Shown piece by piece: positions 8,923 through 19,238 of a stretch of 64,000 nt of DNA. The notes under the pieces are model-generated. The model made no database searches, was not told the DNA's origin, and saw only the letters and a program-made list of their open reading frames with translations. Every line of letters starts with the position of its first letter. Position 1 is the stretch's first letter. The DNA is taken from NCBI GenBank assembly GCA_014925825.1, contig JACGCK010000031.1, positions 124,001-188,000 of the forward strand, read 5' to 3'. The stretch comes from Pholiota molesta. Taxonomy: Eukaryota; Basidiomycota; Agaricomycetes; Agaricales; Strophariaceae. A program made the position numbers and the translations under genes.

Positions 8923-10651
8923 TTGATCTAAAAGCAGAAAGAAAGATGCAGGAAAAAGGCTTGGACGAGAAGAATTAGCCACAGAGCAAAGGAAGCGGAA
9001 GTTGGGGGGCAGGAATATCGTCTTTTTAAATCTTAATTCCTAATCGCTGTCCGCTATTTATACAAAAAAGCCTGGACCATTAGCTTGGCCAATCCTGTCA
9101 GGGAAATGTTATTGAGGGAGCTTTACGTCATGCCTGAGAACAGGTATCCAACCTACATAAGGAAGCCCAAAGGAAGCCTAAGGAAGCTCGCATGTCAATG
9201 TGGCGTACTCAGCGTATCAAAAGTTAATATTCAGTAGGCGAAAATCCGTGCCCGTTGAAGAGCCTAGACAAAAGGCTGATAAGTAGATGATCATAGATCC
9301 GCTGGAAATGTCATCAGGAGGGAAGGGATGAACGTGTCGGGTTGAGAAAAGAACAACGCTTCGCAAGTCAAAGTGTCAATTGGGTGACTTTCCGTAAGCG
9401 TTTTTAATCCAGAACATAAAAGATTATCATATTTCTAGGGTTTCGGCCGCGATGCCGGACCCAATTAGGAAGGTGAATAGTCAGGAATATGTTTCGACAC
9501 CCTTGAATAAACCACAATCTATGAAGAGGGTCAATGACCCATGAATAGATTAAAATTGCGGTGGAATAAAGGATTATCGCTGCAATTGCGCTACAACACC
9601 TATGAAGGACATCCGCATTTGGGTTTCGGTGCTTCTCTGACTTGTTCTCACATACCCTTCATTCGGCCTCACCTCATATTTCGGACGTTGTTCCTCTCGT
9701 TCTACTTCCAAAAGTGATACATAATCTCTTAGTTGTAACTTAGTTATTAATTATACTCACCTGTTGTGATTTCAGGAGGACTGGACGACTCAGAAATCGC
9801 CACGCTTGTTGACATCGCTCAGCAGCAACACACCTTGAGTATGCACCTTCCATCCGCAGCGGAAAAAATGATGTATGGACGGCAGATAGCAGCGTCTGCA
9901 GCTTCCGAGAAGTCATCGGCCAGTCCCCATTTCCTTTTGCAGTTTGTGAGGATGTGGCAGGCCTCAGAATGTACCCAAGATGTACCACTGGATTTTTGAA
10001 GATTAAATTAATCACCAACCTTAAGTACGGATATCCAACTGGATTAGATTATCGCAATAAAAATAAAATTTGAATCTCCAAGGACTTTATAGTGGACTAT
10101 TTAACTCACAATCCTTACGGAAAGTCACCCATTATCGCTGAAGGTTTATTTTGGATTACTTTTCTCGTTCAAACTCTGGATTCCTCTGAACAAGGTGAGA
10201 ATGGTAGCTCCGAGTCATTTACATGTAGACGAACACATCGGTGTGAAGTCGCGAGCGTCTATCTTACGATTCTTACCTATCGTGGATTGCTGTAAGTTAT
10301 GAACGTTCGAACTTCGGAAAACTTTGGCGGAACTGCTTCAGTTTAGCGCTGGCTTAGCGTCATCCCAACTAAACTCCGACCCCCGACGTCGTGAACTTCC
10401 CAATAAAAACGAACTGCATTGATATAAATAAACTGTCAATAAGTACTATACGATCGAGACCGTATAGCGAAACCACCCAAAAATATGCAAACCCTGCTCA
10501 TAACATGGTAAACCAGAGCAGAGCAGCGAGAAGGACGAAGAGCCGGTATCATAATGTAAAAGTCCAAGCACAGCCGATTAAATTCGACATTGCTGGAGTC
10601 TAGTGTGCCGTGACGATGATGCAGAGAGTAGATATAAGTTACCAGAACCGA
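8923..10651. other. Intergenic, AT-rich, no gene seen
   Basis: About 1.7 kb with no convincing gene. Two short overlapping ORFs near 9740-10018 on opposite strands show no recognisable domain or splice context. No RNA gene or repeat was identified. Confidence 0.5.
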
Positions 10652-11258
10652 TTATAAGGCTCCCACCGAGTTGGATCCCACAACATGTCGATGCACATGG
10701 TCAGCGCCCTCCCCTCTCCCGAACACCGGACGTAGACCATACCAGCCCATGTTTGCATCCACTGCAACGACTTCGGGAGTTTGCACGGTAAGCTCGAATT
10801 GGGGGTACCGCGCAGCAAGGCTGTGTGTGATGAGATGGCACGCGATGATGAGCATCACGACGATCAAAAAGACCAATGTGCGGGTGCGCAGGCTCGGGGC
10901 GTTGAAGTGCTTGTACGACGTCACGCGTTGGCGTAATGACGGCTTAGGGGGGGCTGCAAGGAACGCAATGGAAAAGTCGCGGGCAGAGGATGGAGACGAG
11001 GGCGTAACGATGATCGCAGGGAGCGGTGACTTCTCTGTTGCTAAAGGCAAAGATAGGTCTGTCATTGAGAGATAGTCCATGAGAAGGGCGTGAATAGAGA
11101 TAGTTTCAGTGGGCCACGTACCTAGGGGTGCTGGGATGAGCGAGTAATCGGTCCGTTTGGGCAACCGATGCTGGCGTGTAGCTGCAGAATTGATCGAAAT
11201 TGTCAGGATATGTCGCTTTGGGCGCTGCAGAGTCAGAAAGCTTACCTGGGCGCGACAT
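10652..11258 (-). CDS. Small single-pass membrane protein, uncharacterised
   Basis: The model joins 11246-11258, 11122-11181 and 10652-11058 (minus strand), 159 codons plus stop. Both introns have GT-AG ends (63-64 nt). The N-terminus (MSRPATRQHRLPKRTDYSLIP) is basic, followed by a Ser/Pro-rich stretch. One strong hydrophobic helix (LVFLIVVMLIIACHLITHSL) sits in the middle, preceded by basic residues and followed by about 60 polar residues ending HVVGSNSVGAL. That arrangement suggests a type II single-pass protein with the N-terminus in the cytosol. I do not recognise a family. The gene stands alone in a long non-coding region. Confidence 0.55.
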
Positions 11259-13257
11259 GCTGTGATGTATTAAGACGTCAAAAAAGAACTTAAAAGACGT
11301 TCAGAGTAGTGCGTCGGTAAATCGGTTGCTGAGTAAGACTGCTGCTGGTGGACTAAGGCCGTAGCAACAGGGTCGAATGAAGGCGAAAAAGGCGAAGGGT
11401 TCTATGTAAGTAACGAATGTGGGGCAGCTGAAGAGCTGGTATCGGGAGGAGCAGAAGGCGGCAAGCAAGGCCAGAGGCGCGCAGAGCGGTGATGAGTGTC
11501 AGAGAACAAGTGATGAAAACGAAGCGACCTTCACGGAAGGAATAGTCAGAGCAGTGAATTCAGGGACAACTTTTGTTGCTGCCAAGATCTGACGTAAGCT
11601 GCCTGACCATATGTACAGTTATTTGGCTAAATTTACCGGGCCGGGAGATTCCGGTAAATTCAAGACGTACAGCGCGCACGGCGCCAGAGGCCTCTGTCAC
11701 GCAGAAGGGTACGCGCGCGCAAGCGCATACGCCGTGGAAACGCCAACAATAATTCGGATCAATCGGGGTATGAATGGAGTGATCATGGCCAACAGTGGGG
11801 AAATTTTTTGCAGCTTTCCACTGCAAGAGATGGGTTTTTATCATCATATTTGAATACAGTATATATACATTGTGCTATGTTAGAGCTTCAAAACTAGAAC
11901 ACCTCTGTGAAAGGGCCATGGAAGGGACTTCCAAAGCATTTGGGAAGAGGGCTCGGCATGGAAGAGGATATGATGGGATCAAGGGACGCCCGGAAGCGAG
12001 GCGCCTAGCCAGCGCGCATCCGACGTGGCGGTGAGCTAGCTTGGGTCCTTTCCGTAAATTCAGCCGTAAATTCAACAATTTGAACTAGGCTCATTGTAAA
12101 TTTACCGTAAATTTATCGCAGATAAGTTACTTATGCAACTTATGCCTGCCAAAGGCTGTACTTATTTGCTGAACCAGGTGGTTCAATAGACTAATGGTTG
12201 TATTTGGGGCCTTTACATCCCTTTTAAATGTTCAAATTCTTACTTAACTAGATAATACAGTACATATGTATTTTACATAAATAATGCGACACCTGAGGAT
12301 GAATGTGGCCGGGGAAAATAAAATATTCGTCTAGAAGAGCAGGAGGAGGAGGAGTGCAAAGGAGCCGAAAATGCGCGCGAAAACCGCCAAAGCTGCTAAA
12401 ATTAGCAGCGGCTTTCTATCCCAGGGTCCCTGCCTTCCGACCCATCATTCCACGGCATTCCAGATGCAGCGCGCATGTAGATGGCGGCCAGGCGCGGCCA
12501 CGCAGGCGCCCCAAGAGCGCACGCGCGTCACGCGTGTGACATGCGCGCACGCGCGCGCACGGGCCCGTAAATTCAAGATCGCTCGGCATCCCGGCACCAC
12601 CCAGGATCTCGTAAATTCGTCGGCATAAGTACAGTTTTGTGCCCTAAACAAAGCGTGACATCATACGGTATGTTTTTTGTACATACGCGCCTATACGCGC
12701 GCTCGTAGGATGTTCGTGAATTGGCTATTAGAGGTCGAAGCAAAGAGCGAGAACGTCGACCAAAGAACCGAAGGACTTCAGGAAAGCGGCCAGATAGAAC
12801 TTCCACTGATTGACGAGATGGATCGATGTAGGAACACCCGAGAATCATAAACAGTTCAAAGTTTTGGCAGCCCCATATTTCTCTGCACGAATATCGGAAT
12901 AGTACAGAACCAGTGTTGTCAAATCTCCGTCCCCAAGATTGTATGGCTTAGCCGCCTAGATTTAGAGTCCACTTGAAGCGGAGCCACCGCGGAGGGTCAA
13001 CCTTACCTACTTAGTCTGATTGATATCAAAGCTCTGTATGTTCGTCATTTCCTTAAACTCCTCGTGTACCGTCTCTTGTCCACTTTATTGATACTTCATA
13101 GCATCAGGAATCCTTGTGCGGTCACCTCCCCCATCAAGGTATGCAATCAGACATGTACACTCGTAGACCATCCTATGATTCATTCGAACCAAGTTTGAAC
13201 CTATCTTAACAGTCCCAACTCCGGCTTCCAACGGCTGGATACTTACTTTTCGCAGAA
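11259..13257. repeat. Non-coding region with CCGTAAATTCA repeats (decayed element?)
   Basis: No gene is seen in these 2 kb. The word CCGTAAATTCA occurs at 12052-12062, 12064-12074 and 12565-12575. Variants occur at 12611-12618 and in AATTTACCG contexts near 12096-12115. An inverted pair, AATTTACCGG (11630-11639) and CCGGTAAATT (11651-11660), flanks an 11-bp spacer. GC-rich, CpG-dense stretches (about 11690-11740 and 12440-12570) alternate with AT-rich DNA. Repeated words with inverted copies are what remains of terminal or subterminal repeats in many DNA transposons, but no transposase or target duplication was found. Confidence 0.4.
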
Positions 13258-15050
13258 ATGGCCGGGTTGCCCACACTCAATGACAAAACACTCGAGGAGA
13301 CACTCCGTATGATTGACAAATCTATCGCGAAAGAAGAGCAACTTCTGTCACCCCTTTTGCCTACTATGAAATCTCGACGAAATGACCTCCTACCCATCTC
13401 ACGCCTTCCTCCCGAAATCATGTGCAGAATTTTCTCCCTTGCACAAATTCCGTCCTCGTTGGTCGACAAACCAAATCCGTTGGAGTGGATAACTCTGACC
13501 TACGTATGTCGCCGCTGGCGGAATATCGCTGTAAATTCACCCAATCTCTGGGTCACCCCACCTATCGGAAATCGGAAATGGGTGGAAGAAATGCTCCGAA
13601 GATCGAAAGAATGCAGCCTTGTAATCATATCCGATACAGACAGGATAGATTCGGGAACAGTGTCCGCTCTCCAACAGATTCACCGTATCAGACAGCTCTC
13701 ACTACAAAATCTCAGTTGGGACTCGTGGAATATCTTGCGAGAAATGTTTCCGAAGTCTGTGCCGCAACTCGAACGCCTTTGCTTACAAAGGGGCGTTATT
13801 CCTTATGAGCGCTTTCCACCATGGACAGTGGACCCCGGCCCCCTTATTATCCCGGAAAACATTCTATGCGAAACAGGGCGGCTATCCCAGCTGGAGTTGA
13901 AAAACTGCCATTTGAATTGGAACTCACAGTCTCATCTCCTTCGCTCTCTCACACATCTCAGCCTGGACAACCTTCCGCAAACTTCTTTGCCGACTGCAAA
14001 GCAATTCGCGAGCGCGCTAAAGAGCATGCCAGAGTTAGAATCGTTAAAATTATGGAATTCCTTTCCGATCCAAGCAGAGCAGCAATCTTCGTGGGGATCT
14101 GAAAATATACACCTCGCTCATCTTCATACTCTTGTTATAACTTGCGGATTTATCGAAGGCGAAGCTTTTTTTAGCAGGGTCTCCTTTCCGCCCACTGCTA
14201 TGGTCGAGCTCTTACTATGCCATTATAACAACAGAGACTATCCAAATTATCCAGATATGTCCGGCGCTATATTCGCATTAGCTCGATCGTACGCAAATAC
14301 AACTCCGGACACAGCCTTCCACAGTATCGTCGAATGCGGAGTTAGCCAATCTGGAATACGATTGAAGTTCTTTACGGAAAAATTCAACATTCATGAGATA
14401 GCCAGTACACTTTCTTTTCCTCGGTTGGACTTGATATTGTTTTGTGGCAATACAGATCCACCCGCCACCAACAAGCTTTTGATCGACATTTTCAATAGCG
14501 GTATACCTTTGCACAACGTCGGTTGCGTATATCTTCCCGAAAGCACACTATGGGGGCTCAAGACTGAAACAATAGCGAACACGTTTGGCATGCTGCCATG
14601 TTTACATTCCGTCGTGGCTGCAGGAAAGGGAGCAACATCATTTTCCAATGCGATGCACCTCGGCTCGCAAGCTGGACCTGACGAAACCACAATCCAGAAG
14701 CTCTATTTCCCTTGTGTCTCCTCGATTGCTTTGCACGACGCAACTTTCATGGAGGCGAACCCGCACTACCGGGCGCATTGACCAAGGAAAAGTTCCAAGA
14801 TATCCTCATTCAGCGTCGTGAACTAGGTGGACCGATAGAAACGCTGGTTTTTCGGAATTGTATCGGAATCTTCGAAGAGGACACAGAGTGGCTAGAGGAA
14901 GTCGTGGTTAATATCGACTGCGACGTATATGACAAATACGTGGACGAGGACCCAGAGGATGAGGATGAGGAAGGAGAGGAAGGAACCGAGGAAGACGAGG
15001 AGGAAGAACCGGACGGGGAAGGGGAAGATGAGGACGAAGACGACGAATAG
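13258..15050 (+). CDS. F-box protein with one frameshift near the 3' end
   Basis: The ORF starts MAGLPTLNDKTLEETLRMID. It has the F-box (ISRLPPEIMCRIFSLAQIP) and the family block ITLTYVCRRWRNIAVNSPNLW. The frame from 13258 ends early at 14781, after ...FMEANP. The conserved remainder (LTKEKFQDILIQRRELG...) continues in another frame to 15050. Adding one base to the CCC at 14760-14762 would restore one reading frame of about 597 codons. The end is a highly acidic tail of Asp, Glu and Gly, longer than in the paralogues. It is either a sequence error or a recent frameshift. No intron explains the shift without deleting conserved residues. The likely role is an SCF ubiquitin-ligase substrate receptor. 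Confidence 0.8.
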
Positions 15051-15394
15051 TCCGACATACTTCGAGTTATCTTGGATAATATTCAATCAGTGTTCACCAG
15101 CGAAGGCTAGCTGAAAATCTGTGCATTAGAATTTGGATACCTATTTCCGGGTCCTACTCTGCGGTCAAATTTTGCAATTGAACTGATCTGTACAGGACTC
15201 GTCGCACTTGTCGCATGGAAATATTATATTATGGCCCATTTGTCGGGGGCGCGGCATTAGCTATGGGCAAAGATAAAAGTGATAACATTCGCATAATAGC
15301 ATATAAAGGATGTACGCGATCTCCTTGACTGAAAGCCCCCAAAATAAGCAACGACCCGCCAAATAAACACAAAAACATACCACACAGCCCATAC
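15051..15394. other. Intergenic between convergent genes
   Basis: About 340 bp between the 3' ends of the F-box gene and MSS1. No further feature is seen. Confidence 0.6.
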
Positions 15395-17456
15395 TCATTT
15401 CCCAATACAAAAATCCCTAAAGATCGAATCCAGCACATCCTCCACCCCAATATCACCTGTCACCCTCCCGACGGCCTGCGCCGCATACCGGAGCTCTTCC
15501 GCAGCGAGAACGACATCCTCCGGCGCTAAAAAATACACACACCACCAGCCTCAGCCAAAGAATTCGACGCACAGATACCGATAACAAAGGGCTTACGCAG
15601 ATCCAGGAACGCCTGGAGGAACCTGGCCGCGGCTTCGAGCTGCACGCGGTGCCGCGCGCGCGTGATAATGGGCGCGTGCAATTCACATTGGGAGGCCGAG
15701 TTGGGATCGGCGATGTCGAAGCTGGGTGGGTTGATTAGACATCCATCCAATGGGAGCGCCATAGAGGGGATGGCTGCACGTACCGGGACTTCAGGGCCCC
15801 CGCTAGGCCCTGGACAAAGGCGTGTGCACCCTCGCCTGTGGTAAGGCTCGTCGTCCATGCTCGGCCGTGTAGATCGGTCAGGTTGGTGCCCTCAGATCGG
15901 CTGGTTTCATCGAGAATCGCAGAAGGAAGGCCGCGTGTGGCCGAAACGAGATCGGATTTGTTGAAGAGGAAATAAGTATTCGGGGTGATGAGGTCGCGGA
16001 CATTCGGGGGGATTATGATTTGTTGGTTGGTAGCAGTCGTTGATGAAGGCGATAGCACTTCGGGAAGAGATAGAACGCAAAGAGAAATGTCGGCTTCTTT
16101 GACACTGCATGAAAAAAGTACATTCGTTCATGTTCAAAGCAGCAAGCAAAATATGGGGAAGGAAATGGACTCACGTATCAATCCCTCGCTGAACGCCAAT
16201 GCCCTCTACGACATCTTCCGTGTCTCGTAGACCAGCTGTATCGGCAACGACAACTGGAAGGCCACCGATATCAAGTGTCAATTCCAGCACATCTCGTGTT
16301 GTGCCGGGAATAGCTGTCACTATTGATGCTGGGCGATTTGCTGAATCGAAGCCATTCTCAGCAGGATGTTTGCAATAATTAAGAGAGGTTTGGGAAATCA
16401 CTTACCCAAATAATTGAACAAACTGCTTTTACCAGCGTTGGGCGGTCCAAAAATCGCCATCTTGATTCCTGAACGGACTAATTCACCGCGTCTGTTGTCC
16501 GAAAGGTGGATTTGAATCTGAGAAAGGAGGGCCTTTGCTTCGGCTCTGGCTACGCAGCTATTAGAATAGGTGGAAAAAAGTAAAATTAAGGTAAACATAC
16601 CTTGTTCGAACACACCCTCTTCAATATCTTCACCTTCTCCGAAGTCGATGAGTGCCTCTACCTGCGCTAAACAGTGGATTATTTGCGTGCGTAATGATTC
16701 GTATTCTGCACGCGTCTCTCCCTAGCATTTGGGTCAATGATAATGAATATAGGCATTGAATAAGGGGTACATACCCCAGCACTTCCCAACGCCCAGACGC
16801 GTTGGACTTCCGTGTCGGCTTCAATCAAATCATGCAAGCCTTCCACTTGAGTTAGATCCAACCGGCCTCCCAAAAGGGCTTGTCGCGTAAATTCTCCAGG
16901 TTCAGCTGGGCGCAGATTTGGAAGGAGGGCAAGAGACGAAAGAAGCGCAGAAATTAGCGCCCGCCCAGAATGGATGTGGAGTTCCAAAGTTGGCTTGGTC
17001 GTAAACGAATACGGGGCTACATGTTCGAGTGATTAAAATCGTAGACACAAACTCAGATTCGTATTCCATACCTCGAAAGTAAATGGCCAGCCCGTCGTCG
17101 ATCAACGATTCGTTTTCAGGGTGTACGATGCGGCACCGCTGCATCTTCCAGGGCGTCGGTTCCTTCATTTTCTTCTCTGGCTTGTGGGACCGAACCATTC
17201 GCTCCCATACCAGCATCGCATCCGGTCCAGAGACGCGTACAATCGCGACACCCCCCTTTCCCGGCGGTGTCGACAGGGCATAAATCGTGTTTCGTTGGGC
17301 GTCTGTAGTCGTCAAATTCGCGAAATTCCTTCGGCAACGGCGTGGTATAGGAGTAGCATTATACTTGGGGACTGTTCGTGGACGATGGCTATGGCATTCA
17401 GCCGTTCGGATCCATCTGGCGATGCTGAACATGAGGAAGAAAGAAGGGCTTGGCAT
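15395..17456 (-). CDS. MSS1: Mitochondrial tRNA modification GTPase (MnmE/TrmE family)
   Basis: MnmE-family GTPases act with MTO1/GidA to modify the wobble uridine (position 34) of certain mitochondrial tRNAs. The N-terminus ([17 protein letters not shown]) is basic and hydrophobic, as expected for mitochondrial import. A second in-frame Met at 17432 is an alternative start. The tetrahydrofolate-binding domain follows ([48 protein letters not shown]). The GTPase motifs are spread over exons: [10 protein letters not shown] (G1), PGTTRD (G2), DTAGLRD (G3) and NKSD (G4). The last residues are FCIGK, the C-terminal CxGK motif that carries the catalytic Cys, ending at TGA 15395-15397. There are several short introns; I did not fix every junction. 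It is head to head with CNB1. Confidence 0.9.
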
Positions 17457-17613
17457 TTTAAAAAAGCGGGCACGTGTAGATCGTCCCACGAGCAACAGGG
17501 TTTGTAGCCGCGTCGGCCACTGACAAGCTCCCTATCTCGCTCCCCAACGACCCCCACGACGAGCTCCCACTACACCATCCACCTTCTAGCTCCAGCATTA
17601 TCAGCCGCTCAAA
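17457..17613. promoter_or_regulatory. Shared divergent promoter region MSS1/CNB1
   Basis: Only about 157 bp separate the two start codons, so the promoters must overlap or lie in transcribed leaders. I see no specific box. A pyrimidine-rich stretch (ctccatcc / ccaccttct) precedes the CNB1 ATG. Confidence 0.5.
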
Positions 17614-18527
17614 ATGGGTCAATCACGTATGTATTCCTTAGGTTACACTTTCATACATGGATCCTGATCGCAATGTGCAGCTTCGCAGTTCATGGAAGAC
17701 ATGGAGAGGCGCTCCAATTGTATGCATACACTGCCAACATGCAGAAACCACAAGTACTGATATCATCGGGGCAGTTACGCAGCCAGAACTAGAGCGGTTA
17801 AAGAAACGGTTTATGAAGCTCGACAGGTACGCTGTATTACATCCAAGAACCTGCATTTCCGGTCTCAACGAAAGGACGTGATAGCGATGGCTCAGGATCG
17901 ATTGATCGTGAAGAGTTTTTACAAATACCCCAGATTGCAACAAACCCGTTGGCCTCAAGAATGATCGCCATTTTCGACCAGGAGTATGTAACTTGTTTAC
18001 GATCTTGAACTTTACTTATCGACACTAGCGGGGGAGGTACCGTCGATTTCCAGGAGTTTGTGGGTGGTTTGAGCGCATTCAGCAGCAGAGGAGGACGGGA
18101 AGAAAAACTACGATGTGCGTGATCGCTTATTCGAGCCGCCAAAGCCCACCTGATTTCTGTGCCCTTCGACATTGCCAGTTGCCTTCAATGTGTATGATGT
18201 TGATCGTGATGGATTTATCTCCAACGGAGAACTTTTCCTAGTACTCAAGATGATGGTCGGAAACAACCTCAAGGTCCGAGTTTACTTACCTTATCTCGGT
18301 CCTCAAATTCTCATTTTATCTATCCAGGACCAACAATTGCAGCAAATCGTCGACAAAACCATCATGGAGGCAGACCAAGATGGGGATGGTAAACTCAGCT
18401 TCGAAGAATTTGCCCAAACGGTAGCCAACACAGTACGCCCACATATCCCTCATCCATTAACCTACCTAACTCATCCTTCCTCCATCAGGACATCGTCAAA
18501 CAAATGACTCTCGAAGACCTATTCTGA
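17614..18527 (+). CDS. CNB1: Calcineurin regulatory subunit B
   Basis: The model joins 17614-17626, 17681-17719, 17775-17826, 17885-17983, 18029-18114, 18179-18273, 18328-18432 and 18489-18527. This gives exactly 175 codons plus stop, the usual calcineurin B length. It starts MGQSPSQF, with Gly2 a likely N-myristoylation site. Four EF-hand loops are visible: [36 protein letters not shown] and [12 protein letters not shown]. The C-terminus reads MTLEDLF. The protein binds calcium and, with the catalytic A subunit, forms the calcium/calmodulin-dependent phosphatase that dephosphorylates Crz1-type transcription factors. All seven introns are short (45-62 nt) with GT-AG ends. Confidence 0.96.
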
Positions 18528-19238
18528 GGCATCCCCACGCCTAATCCTCCTCCATATCGGCACCGGTATCGACAGAACCCTAACACTCCATCCATCTCTC
18601 TCGGCGCACTCACATTGGCGGAGATACCCCATACCCATACCCCAGATATGCACACGTCCTTTCCCCCACATCCCCACATGCTGGTTTTCCCCTTGCGCCC
18701 CCCACAAACCCCGCCACAAAACCGGCACCCGTTCAGCAGCTACGTACATCCCGCGCGCATCGTGTGTATGGCGCGCAACGTCTCCGATCGCCAAGAGATG
18801 TGATGTCCCAGGAACACATTTTCGCGGGTGCGGATGGCACGCACTAATTAAATAAGTACTCTCAAAGTCCTAGCATCATCACACGTCGTCTTTTTTCTTT
18901 TTTTGCCTCCCCCTGTTATCTACGTCTTGGTAATTGTTGTATGTAACGCGTTAACGTCTCAGTGCCAGAAAATATAATCAATCGACATGTGGCCTGCCAG
19001 ATTATTTAAGGATATATATTGAACTATGTGAAGCAGCACGCGCGCTGCAGCACGCATGGCGATGGATCTTCTCTTTATGTCCGTCATCCGTCGTATAAAT
19101 ATTCAGATAAGAGGGTATGTAATCGTTCTACATCACCAATAGTCATTAAAGTGTATACAATATTTTGAAGCCGAATTATATTTCTACAAACTTGATCCTT
19201 CCAGGTGGGCAAGCATCCGAGTAGCCCGAGCAATGACT
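18528..19238. other. Intergenic between convergent genes
   Basis: About 710 bp between the 3' ends of CNB1 and the P450. The first half is C-rich (3' UTR-like) and the second half AT-rich. No gene is seen. Confidence 0.6.

Noticed and set aside
14700..14781. An intron at the frameshift of the F-box gene at 13258
   Set aside because: The only GT-AG option removes conserved residues (LHDATF) that all paralogues keep.
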